From Alnus glutinosa (taxonomy: Eukaryota; Streptophyta; Magnoliopsida; Fagales; Betulaceae): a stretch of 64,000 nucleotides of DNA. Below, piece by piece: positions 12,627 through 31,880 of the stretch. The notes beneath the pieces are model-generated. The model was given only the letters and a program-made list of their open reading frames with translations, searched no databases and was not told where the DNA came from. The number at the start of each line of letters is the position of its first letter. The first letter of the stretch is position 1. A program made the translations under genes and the position numbers. Location: assembly GCF_958979055.1 (NCBI RefSeq), contig NC_084889.1:6788261-6852260 (forward strand), read 5' to 3'.

Positions 12627-12795
12627 CACTACAAAAAACAAGCTAATTAGTGACGTTCTAGTTAGTGTCGTTTTTCCAAATGACAATAACTAACGTCATT
12701 TCAACAAAAACGACGTCCCTAGTGTGATGTCATTTCACTATTGAAACGACGTCACTCTAGAAGAACGTCGTTTTTATAGTGAAACGATGTCACAT
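12627..12795 (+). mobile_element. Terminus of a CACTA-type DNA transposon
   Basis: The sequence begins CACTACAAAAAACAAGC, the hallmark end of CACTA (En/Spm) elements. It is followed by several direct and inverted copies of an ACGTCRTTT-type subterminal motif (for example AACGACGTC and GAACGTCGTTT). No transposase and no matching opposite terminus were found, so this is a relic or a severely deleted element. Confidence 0.65.
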
Positions 12796-12814
12796 AAGGG
12801 ATTAAAAAATAAAA

Positions 12815-12981
12815 CGAGAAATGCTTGATGTCCCACTCCTATCTCACCCTTATCTACGTGGACCAATAATGTGAGAGATATTAGAGAGTGTGTAGTGAGA
12901 CCCTGATTTTTTAACATTATTGGTTCACGTAAACAAAGGTTGAATAAGAGTGGAATGAGAGTGAAACATCAAGCATTTCTC
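12815..12981. mobile_element. Mutator-type MITE (first of two copies)
   Basis: About 165 bp with long terminal inverted repeats: the left end GAGAAATGCTTGATGTCCCA matches the reversed right end GAGAAATGCTTGATGTTTCA. Inverted matching continues to the centre around ACGTGGACCAATAATG. The ends match those of the element at 14346-14521. Flanks are A-rich and a target duplication cannot be read with certainty. Confidence 0.75.
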
Positions 12982-13598
12982 TAAAATAAGAAATTTGGGA
13001 GTGGGATACCAAGATTCCATTATGTCACACAAGGGATCTTATTATGGAATTTCAGCAATGAAAAGTTTTTGGAAATGCAAACAGGACTACTTAGTCCCTT
13101 TTCCTCATTTTATTGGGAAAAAAAAAACCCTCTGATATAGTAAAGTATTCCGTGGGAAATTCACTTCCACAAGAACCAAACTGAATTGGAATTCCCAAAC
13201 CCCAACCTCTTCCTTTCTCTTCCAAAATAAGAAATTTGGTTTCCACATAAGGAACGGTACCCCCTACTGCAACTGTGCTGTTTACTATGTTGTATCAGAA
13301 TTGTGTAAGCAATGAAACAACTCAAGGAAAGGTACCCCCCCCCCAGTATTAGATGTATATGACAAAAAAAAAAAAAAAAAATAGAATTTACAAAGAGAAG
13401 AATCCTTTTCTTTTTCTGCTTGACAAGGTGAATAATATAGTGTAAGCAGTAAAACAAATATTTTCAAGCAACCATAGGAAAAATATGCTCAAAAATAACT
13501 CCAATCTCACAAATGTAAGATTATTATTACGCCTCCATTTTGTGGAGTAAGAATAATCAGAGACTCAAAAGTTTGCATACTTTGTGGTACCTATAAAA

Positions 13599-16500
13599 TC
13601 ACTCGTAATATTCAGGTTTCAACACACCAACATAGGGCAAGTTCCTGTATAATTCCGCGAAGTCCATTCCATAACCCACTACAAAATAATCTGGAGACTG
13701 CAAAACAGAAAATAAGTAAAATAAATAAATGAACAATTCGCTTGGTAATTAGGCCATGAAATTCAAGAATAATTAATATTTCAAGAGTATATATACATTC
13801 TTATTTTACCACAAGTTTTAATACATTTTATTTATGTGTATCAAACAACACCTCCACTCCTCTGTATTTTAATGCAAGCAGCAGGCTTACAAAACTTGTA
13901 GCAAAACTAAAAATATATATAGCAGTACTCTTGTAACAATTCCAGCATCCAAACGCAACAAAAGACCTGGGAGAACATATGGTACTACAAAAGACATGGA
14001 TTTTCTCTTGATTTCTGACGAAACTGTCGACCCCCTAACTGTGTTTTCCCTTCTTTGCTTTCTCACATTTTTTTTTCTATTTAATTCTATGTCATAAAAT
14101 GTGAACCAATTAGATAATTACAAAATAGATTAGTCTGGAGAAAAAGTATAGTATTAGCAACAAAAGACACCAAAATTTTCTATTTATTGTAACAATTCAA
14201 GAAAAGCGTTAGTTACATCTGTACTATCACTCCAAAAAAACTAGTCAAGTTATAATTACAGCTCCTTGGAATTACTTATAAATCTCAATCTCACCTAGTA
14301 AGAAATCGATATAGGACTTAATACCAATAAGCACCTTTATAACACGAGGAATACTAGACATCCAAACATTTTTTTTCAGAATTTGGTTATAACTTGATGT
14401 GTCACAATCCCATGAGATCTATTATTTTGGAAAATGTGCCACAATCTCATAGGATTGTGACACATCAGGTTAAAACCAAATTCTAAAAAAAAAAATGGTG
14501 TTGGGATGTCAAGCATTTCTCTTATAACACACCCACTCAATATGAGCAATCCATCTTCCCAATATGAGACTAACTTTCTGGGATGTCATAATTCTTCCTC
14601 CACTTTTTCTGAATAAGCAAGGAGACGTAAATAATAAAATTTTATGCTCTTCTTTTATTTTGTTTTCCTTAAGTCTCCTTTTGTAAATTGTAAATAAAAT
14701 GCAACATGTTACTTTCTTGGAATCTAACCCACAAAATAAGTAGTCCTCTTGTAAGTGAGCGAGTCCTAGCTCCTCCTAACCTTTAGGTGAGTGAATCCCA
14801 AAGAAGACCCAAGAACCAAAAAGTCATCTCAAATGAAACTTTTCCTACCCTTTCTTCCTCCAACGTAACATGCAACTAAGTCATAACCCTTTTGAGTTCC
14901 TGAATAATCTCAAAGAGTTATGGTCCTCTTTAGTAGTTGTTCATTAATTAATTGTTGAGTGTTAAATCACTAATTATCTTAAAAATTTAAGCTAATAGAA
15001 AAATGATTGATTTAATCATTTAATTAATATTCTAATATTCCCTTCACATGTGACAAGAAAACATTTAGAATATTTTACTTAAAATTGGGATAAACTGTAG
15101 AAGTCATGTGTGATACCATGTTAACTTGAACACTTAAACGGATGGAAAATTGTTGATTTAAGTATTTAATTAATATTCTAGCCCAAATGAATGAGTCCCA
15201 AACTAAACCCCAGAGTCCAAGATTTTGAAAAAAAAAACTCGGCCTGTTAGGTTTAAGACAAAACCAAAGAGCACACTTTTCCCCAAGAAAAATGATTATT
15301 TCACAACCCTTTTGCACAACTTTCACGCAACCAAGACATATTAGTAGGACCCACATGCATAGATCCCACCAATGTGTCGTGGTTGTATGAAAGTTGTGTA
15401 AAAGGGGTTGTATAAGAATCACCCCCTTTCTCCAAAGGAAAATGATGGATTTACAACAGTAGACAACAATTACACAACACATCCTTACATGGGGTGAGAC
15501 CCAGTGTGTGGAGCCCACCCCCATATGAGGGGGTGTTGTGCAATTATTGGACCGGTGAAGTGTAGGAATCAAACCCCTTCTCCAAACTATTAACCACCGG
15601 AAAATGTTTGTTGCACAACCCACTTACGCAACTCCTACACAACCCAAGACACATTGGACCCAACCTACCGATGTGTCTTAGATTGTGTAGGAGTTATGTA
15701 AGTGAGTTGTGCAGCAAACACATCCCATTAACCACCAATTCAAACGCACAATTTTCAAAAAATAAAATAAAACATTTTTCAAATGTCTCACCTTTATATG
15801 TAACAAAACACTTTTCCGAACCATCATTAAACCTGCCACTTTTCGGTTCTTGCCCTTTGTTAACCTAGATTTTGTTCTTCCTCTAATTCCTCTTCGATTT
15901 TTGATTTCAAATTGAACAACAATCACTCGTTTATTTAAACTGCTTCTCCACTTTACCAAGAAATCACCAAAAAAAAAATTGCTTTGATGATGTTTACCTC
16001 AAACCCCCGGTAAAATTTTCCTTCGCCCACTAGCTGAAAATGGACCTTCCTTCTTGCTGGCTTGTCAAGGAAGGCACACACTGACACAGAAGATGCTCCC
16101 TTTGATTCCATATGCGAAATCAGGCAGGACAACGTGTTTCCCGTATCAACAATGTCCTCAACCTTATGCCAAAAAAAAAAAGTCCCATTATATATAAACA
16201 TATACATGGCCCCTCAATATTAAAAATCTTATCCATATTTTCCCCCTTTTTTGTTGTTGTTTTGTTTGTAAAAACAATTAAAATTACAACCCAAAAAAAA
16301 AAAAGAAGAAGAAGAAGAAAGAAACGTTTGCTAGCATACTGTAACAGAATAGAAAAAGCAATGAAAATAATATTCGTGAAGTCGTAGAATGAGAACAAGT
16401 AGTACTACCAGAATGACGTGCTTGCCCTTGACATCGACTTTGAGGTCGAGGGAGAGTACGGGAGCCCCACTGGAGAGGGTGCCGGAGCCGTAGGAATGTG

Positions 16501-16726
16501 CGCGAACGAAATCGACGGAGATGGGCAGGTCAATGGTCCTGACCAGGTCGGCCAGGAAGAGGAAGGCCCCGGTGGCCACGCCCACCAGGACAGGTGGCGG
16601 ACGCGGAGTATGAGCCGAATCGCCAGCGCCAAAATCGGCCGAGATTTCGCAGGCGAGCTCGGCGACTCGGCGGGCGATTTGGTCCTGTCCCCATAGGACT
16701 CGCTCTATGTGCGAGTGCAAGTCCAT
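13599..16726 (-). CDS. HGPT: Hypoxanthine-guanine phosphoribosyltransferase
   Basis: Three exons, 16409-16726, 15998-16162 and 13599-13697, give a 193-aa protein, close to the length of plant HGPT. It salvages hypoxanthine and guanine to IMP and GMP using PRPP, normally in the cytosol. The PRPP-binding loop reads [11 protein letters not shown] (107-117); the base-recognition part follows with [10 protein letters not shown] and the C-terminal [19 protein letters not shown]. The N-terminal part has [15 protein letters not shown] and the [10 protein letters not shown] flexible loop. No transit peptide is evident. Intron 2 (2.3 kb) has been a target for at least five small transposons. The gene is head to head with the MRNIP homologue at 18702. 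Confidence 0.95.
14188..14575 (-). mobile_element. Truncated TRIM-like LTR, interrupted by a MITE
   Basis: Within HGPT intron 2, sequence beginning TGTAACAATTCAAGAAAAGC, continuing with CATCTGTACTATCAC and ending near CTTCCCAATATGAGAC, matches the long terminal repeat of the TRIM at 52388-52898. The usual end GTGTTACA is missing. The LTR is split by the MITE at 14346-14521. Orientation is taken from the intact relative. Confidence 0.65.
14337..14530. mobile_element. Mutator-type MITE with perfect 9-bp target-site duplication
   Basis: The 176-bp element at 14346-14521 starts GAGGAATACTAGACATCCAA and ends with a reversed GAGAAATGCTTGACATCCCA. Inside is a second inverted pair around GATGTGTCACAATCC. 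It is bordered by TTATAACAC on both sides (14337-14345 and 14522-14530). A 9-bp duplication is diagnostic for Mutator-like transposition. Confidence 0.85.
15293..15421. mobile_element. MITE family M, copy 1
   Basis: A 129-bp near-palindrome in HGPT intron 2. The left arm CACAACCCTTTTGCACAAC is mirrored on the right by GTTGTGTAAAAGGGGTTGT. The loop holds GACCCACATGCATAGATCCC. Confidence 0.75.
15443..15571. mobile_element. MITE family M, copy 2
   Basis: Adjacent 129-bp diverged relative of copy 1, with arms around AACAATTACACAACAC and GGTGTTGTGCAATTATTGG and a GGAGCCCACC loop. Confidence 0.65.
15605..15720. mobile_element. MITE family M, copy 3
   Basis: A 116-bp palindrome. TGTTTGTTGCACAACCCACT on the left is mirrored by AGTGAGTTGTGCAGCAAACA on the right, and CTCCTACACAACC by its complement. 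It is the third copy in a row inside HGPT intron 2. Confidence 0.75.
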
Positions 16727-16841
16727 TGGATATATTCTGTTTTGAGTTTTGTGTTTGTGTTTGGCTTTTCTTTAATTGTATTAAGGGGATTTAATAATGG
16801 ATAATATTTGGGAGAAGCAAAATTTTCGGATTCATGTCAAA

Positions 16842-16873
<32 letters not shown>

Positions 16874-16960
16874 TTCCTGGATTACATCCAGAAATTTTGC
16901 TTATGGATGGCATTTTTGTAATTATTCAGAAAAGGATTTTTGTCGGCGATTCCGTTTGCT

Positions 16961-17544
16961 TAACAGTTTAGAATCCAGCTTACATGCTGTTATTTTCTTA
17001 ACAGCATGCTGCTGTTGTGATGTGTCACACAGAGAGTTAACCATCAGGCGTGGAGTATGTACCGAAACTATTAATATTTTTTCTCCCACATGATGCCCTT
17101 TTGATAATGCCCTTTACTAGTCCTTTCACCTCTCCGGTTGAACACCAATAGGAAGCAATTGAATCCGACCAACCTAATGATCCAGCCGACCCGACGACCC
17201 CGTTCCCTAGACAAATCCGCTAGAATCCAACCGTTCTAGCCCGGAACGGCTAGATCCCGACCAACTGGTCAAGATCCGACCATTCTAGTTGTTCCCGGCC
17301 GGGATCCGATGGATTTGTCCAAGAACGGCCAATCCTGACCAACCGGCCGTCCTGGCCAGGGAACGGCCAACTCCAGCCAACCTACTAGGATCAAAGAAAT
17401 TTGGCCGGGGAACGAGAAAAGCGTGGTTTTCTATGTTCATTTTATTTTTATTTTTTTCATATGCTGGGGGCATTTTCGTCTTTAACACAACAACAAACAT
17501 GCTGTTATTTTTATAACAGCATGTAAGCCGAATCCAACAGTTTA
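16961..17544. mobile_element. Non-autonomous DNA transposon with about 47-bp terminal inverted repeats
   Basis: The left end TAACAGTTTAGAATCCAGCT and following TTACATGCTGTTATTTT are mirrored by the right end, whose reverse reads TAAACTGTTGGATTCGGCTT and then ACATGCTG. The interior is GC-rich, with repeated variants of GAACGGCTAGATCC and CCGACCAACTGG, and has no transposase. The superfamily is unclear because the target duplication cannot be read. Confidence 0.65.
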
Positions 17545-17599
17545 AACCTAAAACCAAGTTTGACTTTGACTTTGACAATAATAACAAAACTTTTGGAAA

Positions 17600-17743
17600 T
17601 GATAAAATTACAACTCTTGCACAACTATTCAACAACCCCAAGATACATTGGGTGGAACCTACATGTAGTATCCACATGCATGGGTCCCACTCCATATGTC
17701 TTGATTGTGGGATAATTGTACAATATGAGTTGTGCATGAATCA
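17600..17743. mobile_element. MITE family M, copy 4
   Basis: Starts TGATAAAATTACAACTCTTG and ends GAGTTGTGCATGAATCA, with a loop including CATGCATGGGTCCCAC. Same family as the three copies in HGPT intron 2 and the one at 30666. Confidence 0.7.
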
Positions 17744-18701
17744 CTTCCCAAACTTATATTCACACCAACATACGTATTTATTCACCCTCCACCACCGACC
17801 AAAGCAAAAAAGTGATCACAAAAAGGAAAAAAAAAGTGATATTCCCTCCGCCACCAACCGAAGCAATAATGCCAAGAACAAAAAACAATGACAACAACAA
17901 GATAATAGAAAGCAAACATTTGACGGTATACACATACAAAAACCCAAAGCCAGATTCAGACCCAGCTAGTTGATAACAATCAAACCCAGACTCCAGAAAA
18001 ATCAAACTCTAAAGAATGAGATGAGAGATTGAGAAGAAAAACTTGAGATTTTGTAGACACTGGGAGAGAAGGAGGCGTCACATAGGGAGGGGGATTGAAT
18101 TGTTCTGACCGTAGATCTGTAGTCCAGAAAAAGGCTGACTCTGGCGCTCCTTGTTGGAGATCTGCGGTGGGGGAGGGCAGCTATAGGTGGTTGGCGCCGA
18201 AAATGGGGAGAAATGGGGGGAAGGCGTTAAGCCTGTCATTGGGCGTCGGTCTTCGGTGGGCGCTAGTCGTTAGGTGTCGACCGTTTGGTGGGGAAGTGGG
18301 ACGGTGGGGGAGGGCAGTAGTAGGTGGTCACACAAGAGAGAGATGAAGAATTCAAACTAATGATTTGTGCTTTATGAGACGTAGTCCCCATCTGATTGAG
18401 CTATCTCTTATGGACGGAGCCGACTTTCTTAATTTAAACCTTATAGTTTTCAACCTTTCACACACACATACACACACAAAAAAAAAAAAAAAATGACACG
18501 CAGAAGAAATGACGGAAGATGGACTGTAGAAAGTCTCATGTATTGAACAACTCCAAAACTTATTCAATAATAGTTGTCCATCGTCTTTCCCACAATTCTC
18601 AGGCCCAAGCCCAAACCCTCAATTTCAAATAACTAAAATTTTGGCGCCAAAATCCCTAAATAAAAAATCATCGATACAGAGAGAGCACCTGTAGCCCAGC
18701 T

Positions 18702-18751
18702 ATGTCGACGATCTTCATCGCCGTTCAGTGCTGCCAATGCTCCACAATGCA

Positions 18752-18812
<61 letters not shown>

Positions 18813-19957
18813 GAGTGTGTGTGTGGGGTATTATGGTGGTGAATGTGATGGGTGATTGATCGGAATTTGATTTGTGACAGGTGAGGCAGAAGAGCAAGAG
18901 CGTGAGCAAGTGGAGCTGCGTCGTGTGCAACCAGAGGCAGTCCCTACGGAAGGTGTTCGCTCAGGGCTTCATGGCCAAGGACCTTCGACGCTTCGTCCAG
19001 TCCTTCAACATGTCCCGCAATCGCTCCGACCACCTTCAAACCCCACTACCACATTCCACAGACGAAGAAGATATCACCGATCACCGATTCCTATGCAATG
19101 ATCGTAGCAAGAGACGAAGCGATTGGAGCGAGTACCTCGATTCGGAGGACCACAATCCTATCAAAGAAGAAGAAATGGGTACTCTTTAATTTTGAGCAAA
19201 ATTAATTCATTCATTTTAAAAATAATAATAAAATAAAATTGGGTTTTGTACAGAGGGTGGTGGTTTTGAGCCAAAGATTGTGACGGAGTTGCCGGACGGA
19301 ATGTTCAAGAAACCGAGATTGAACAGCTGTTTAGATGTTGGAGAAGGCGACAGTGACCAGCTTTACAAGCCGGTTTTCTCGAAGAGAAATTCCAGCACCA
19401 AAAAAGTCATCTCCCAAGGTAATTATTTTGAGCCTTTTGGTTTCTTGTCTTTGTAATTAGCCTATATCATTCTTGTCACTTCAATAAAAAGCAGGGCACG
19501 AATTAAATTCCAGGATTTATGCACTGTAAACGACTCGTTTCTCTACCTTATTGGCTTGCTTAGCTTAGCATTGAACACTTTGTGAAACCAAAACAAAGAG
19601 CTGAGTTTTGTGCATATGTGCTTGTGACTGCATAATTTATCTGAAATGTAAGGCAAAGAGCCAAGGAATTATCAGCCATTGATGGCCAAGGGCTCTTCAA
19701 AAGGGAATGACACCATGACACAAGATGAACAGGAGCCAAGGAGGAAGGTTCAGCTGCCTATGGCAACTGGCAGGAGGGTTTCCAAATGGAACGACTACGT
19801 AACCACCGAAGACAACGACAAGGACTTGATACATGCAAGCGAAATGAATTTCAGAGATCGTACGGGTTGTCAGATGCACGATATCTTGCAGGACTTCAAG
19901 ACCATAACTGATGATCAAAAGGTAGAAGATGATGTCCACCCGGATTTCCTGTTGTGA
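18702..19957 (+). CDS. MRNIP: MRN complex-interacting protein (MRNIP) homologue
   Basis: Four exons, 18702-18752, 18881-19178, 19254-19418 and 19653-19957, encode 272 aa. The N-terminus carries a zinc-ribbon-like pair of knuckles, C10-x2-C13 and C30-x2-C33, in FIAVQCCQCSTMQ and KWSCVVCNQ. It is followed by SLRKVFAQGFMAKDLRRFVQ, the MRNIP signature. In animals MRNIP binds the MRE11-RAD50-NBS1 complex in the DNA-damage response; a nuclear repair role here is inferred. The rest is hydrophilic and probably disordered, with two similar motifs, RSDWSEYL and VSKWNDYV. Intron 1 appears to use a GC donor (CAG/GCATCT) instead of GT. Its beginning is a CT/AT/GT microsatellite. Alternative first exons cannot be excluded. 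Confidence 0.88.
18756..18825. repeat. Compound microsatellite (CT)n(AT)n(GT)n
   Basis: CT repeats to about 18794, AT repeats to about 18812, then a short GT run. The block starts four bases inside intron 1 of the MRNIP homologue. Confidence 0.9.
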
Positions 19958-20150
19958 AGCTCTGTTTTTGTCGCTTGTCTTGTGCTTCCTCCACTGTATC
20001 TACCATATCCCTTTCTGGGTGCCAAACCAAATCTGATGGCGATGGGGCTGGCATTGGACTACCTCATTTACTTGCAAGATTGACTTTGAGAACATTTATG
20101 TCTTGGACAGCAAAATACATTTTAGAGGGAAAATTGAATACATTCTGTGC

Positions 20151-20308
20151 ATTGTAAACTAGCTATGCAGCTAAACTACAGACTCACTCATAAACAATGG
20201 TGGTGAAAGAGAGGCAAGAACAACACAGAATTGTAAACTAGCTATGCAGCTAAACTACAGACTCGCTCATAAACAGTGGTGGTGAAAGAGAGGCAAGAAC
20301 AACAAAAT
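20151..20308. repeat. Tandem duplication, 79-bp unit
   Basis: The unit starting ATTGTAAACTAGCTATGCAG occurs at 20151 and again at 20230 with very few differences (for example ACTCACTC against ACTCGCTC). It lies in the presumed 3' untranslated region of the MRNIP homologue. Confidence 0.9.
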
Positions 20309-20410
20309 GTTGTCTTACCGAATCCGACAAGCTTGCAAACACTACACATGGGTGAAAACATATAAATCTCAAACAGTGGAATTGGTCATTAAAGCTATTT
20401 CCTACACATA

Positions 20411-20529
20411 CAACTATTTTATAACTTTTGACATGTGCCAACATGTAATTAGAACTAAAAGTTGTAAGCATTTAACATCAGCTGATACTTTTCAATCACA
20501 TGCTGATATGTGTCAAAAGTTATAAAGTA
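20411..20529. mobile_element. Small inverted-repeat element
   Basis: CTATTTTATAACTTTTGACA at the left is mirrored by TGTCAAAAGTTATAAAGTAG at the right, about 120 bp overall. Probably a MITE; no clear target duplication. Confidence 0.6.
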
Positions 20530-21083
20530 GTTGGAAGTTTAAGATTTTTCTTCAGATAAAACAGATGTGATAATGAGCTCCGGGTCTTTAACCAATTCAA
20601 TGAACAAAAAACAAAACCCTGGTATTCCAGTCTTGGATCAATAATACAGCAAATAGTGCCATAAGCAAAGGGCTCTCTTGGGTCAATTAATTCATGAATC
20701 AACCTCTCAAGTAGATCTTACTAGAATCACATCTCAAGGTTGGGGTGGTGAGCCCACAACAGTAGCAACCAACGGAAGAGAGAAATCAAAAAATTCCTAC
20801 CAAAATCCCAACTTAATTCCTCAGATATGCCATAAATAATAACAACAGTAATGATAATAAAGGAAACGGAAAAAAATACTGTCAAAAAAATCCTAATAAT
20901 CTTAGGTCTTCAAATTCCTCACATCCAGCCACATATAACCCCGCTAAATAAACCAATAATTTTGGCAAAAACCCGGTAACAATGACAGCTCGTCAAGCCC
21001 TGTAAAACATGGGCTCACAAACATATATATATATATATATAATGTATTTACCCTTTGAAAAAAAAAAAAAAAACCATTCTGCT

Positions 21084-30400
<9,317 letters not shown>

Positions 30401-30650
30401 ATATTGTGGTGCTCCCCTCCTCCTCCTCCTCCTCCACCGTTGTCGTTGCTGCATCAATAGACCAACTGCATCCCCCTCTTCCTCCCCCCTCCCCCCCTTC
30501 ACTAGCCTCCCCTCGTCCGTCCAATGCGCTACACCGTGCCCGAGCTCAAATCGGTAAGAAGGTAAAGTATAGGGGTGGTGGGGCGGAGGGGAAGAGGGCA
30601 GTGAAGGGGAGTGTGAATTTGTTGTAGATCTTTTTTTGGAGCTTGATGGC
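30401..30650 (+). other. GC-rich low-complexity patch
   Basis: A Ser/Pro-rich 73-codon open frame made of TCC and CCT repeats, with no homology I recognise. It contrasts in composition with its surroundings and may be a transposed gene fragment, but coding is unsupported. Confidence 0.3.
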
Positions 30651-30665
30651 CATTTCTCGTAGAAA

Positions 30666-30800
30666 TGATAAAATTACAACATTTGTACAACTATCCTACA
30701 AGGTTACAACTTCAAGATATATTGGGTGGAACCCACATGTGGAATCCACATGCATGGATCCTACCATATATGTATTGACTGTAGGATATTTGTACAATGG
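30666..30800. mobile_element. MITE family M, copy 5 (right end missing)
   Basis: Starts TGATAAAATTACAAC like copy 4 and shares ATATTGGGTGGAACCCACAT. It ends abruptly at the start of the next inverted-repeat element. Confidence 0.65.
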
Positions 30801-30802
30801 AA

Positions 30803-30922
30803 AATGCTTGCTGGGGGACACTCATCCGTCCCCCGGCACCCATTTATAATAAAAAAAAATATTTTTTGTTAAAAATAGACTCACATGGGACTGATGAGTG
30901 TCCCCTGTGTAGCAAGGCTTCA
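30803..30922. mobile_element. Inverted-repeat element abutting MITE M5
   Basis: AATGCTTGCTGGGGGACACT on the left is mirrored by ACTGATGAGTGTCCCC and AGCAAGGCTT on the right. About 120 bp; probably a separate MITE. Confidence 0.6.
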
Positions 30923-31440
30923 GATAATATAATAAAAAACTAAAAAAGTTAGCCTTCTTTGTTTTATTCCCCTCTATTGCGCTGCAATTAATAGTTAGAA
31001 TTGGCTATTTACTGTAGCATAAAAAGGTATTTTTGGCTAGTTTGTTAGATAAGAAAAATAGATAATAATATTCAAATATATATAATCTGAGCCATTTATC
31101 TGGTCTCTTGGAGATACTCTTACAAGTAGAATCTTATGTCATCTCCACTCTCTAAATGTGATAACGTGTCTTCTACTTTTTATCAAATCTATGATTTAAG
31201 GATGTACTATATCTTAATATCTCTATATAAAAGGTATATGGGTCCGATTGTTAAAATTTTGTTTTATGTCTTTTGTCTTGTTATTAATGTTATTATTTAC
31301 ACTAATTTTACACTAACTAATGTGGCGTATTTTAAGTGATTTTTATTTTATTATTTTTAAATGGCTAACATAGGAAATCACTTAAAACACTTCACGCCAG
31401 CTAGTGTGAAAAATAGAATTACTCTTTGTTTTTTTGGAAT

Positions 31441-31880
31441 AACTTCACTTATAACCTCTGATATTTCATAATTTTTGAAATAAGATATCCAAACATTAAA
31501 AAATGTCAATTTAGGGTATTCATCTTTCACATTTTTTCAATTTCAACCCTCCATTATAATTTTCCTTTAAATCATATCAAAATTTTCAAAATACCCATCT
31601 TTTTTTTAGAAAAAAAAAAAATGCAAGGGTTTAGGTGTTGGTTAGAATTTAACGGAATTCTAAAAAAAAACACATGCATGAATGTTTGAAATTTTTTTTA
31701 TATATTAAAAAAAAAAAACAAAGGTATTTTAAAATTTTTTATAGGATTTCACGAGAAATTATAACTGAGAGTTGAAATTGAAAAAAATTTGAAAAATGAA
31801 TACCCTAAATAGACACTTTTTAAAATTTGGGTACCTCATTTTAAAAGTAATGGAAAATCAAGGGTTATAAGTGAAGTTTT
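31441..31880. mobile_element. Foldback element, family F copy 2
   Basis: AACTTCACTTATAACCTCTG on the left and GGTTATAAGTGAAGTT on the right, with long diverged arms including CAATTTAGGGTATTCATC. About 440 bp, intergenic. Confidence 0.75.

Larger units (their letters stand above)
16727..18701. promoter_or_regulatory. Shared upstream region of the divergent HGPT and MRNIP-homologue genes
   Basis: The two start codons face away from each other across about 2 kb, so both promoters must lie here. No clear TATA box is placed for either gene; a dispersed promoter would be normal for housekeeping genes. The middle is filled by a TIR-bearing element (16961-17544) and a MITE (17600-17743), leaving roughly 230 bp next to HGPT and 950 bp next to the MRNIP homologue. 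Confidence 0.45.
19958..21083. other. Convergent 3' region of the MRNIP homologue and PABP
   Basis: No further gene. It holds a 79-bp tandem duplication (20151-20308) and a small palindromic element (20411-20529). A TA-rich run lies at 21021-21040 and a poly(A) run at 21059-21074. Confidence 0.5.

Noticed and set aside
15075-15623. 182-codon minus-strand frame in HGPT intron 2
   Set aside because: It reads straight through two MITE palindromes; a by-product of the repeats.
16418-16794. Plus-strand frames opposite HGPT exon 1
   Set aside because: Shadow frames of a GC-rich exon; the minus-strand product is recognisable HGPT.
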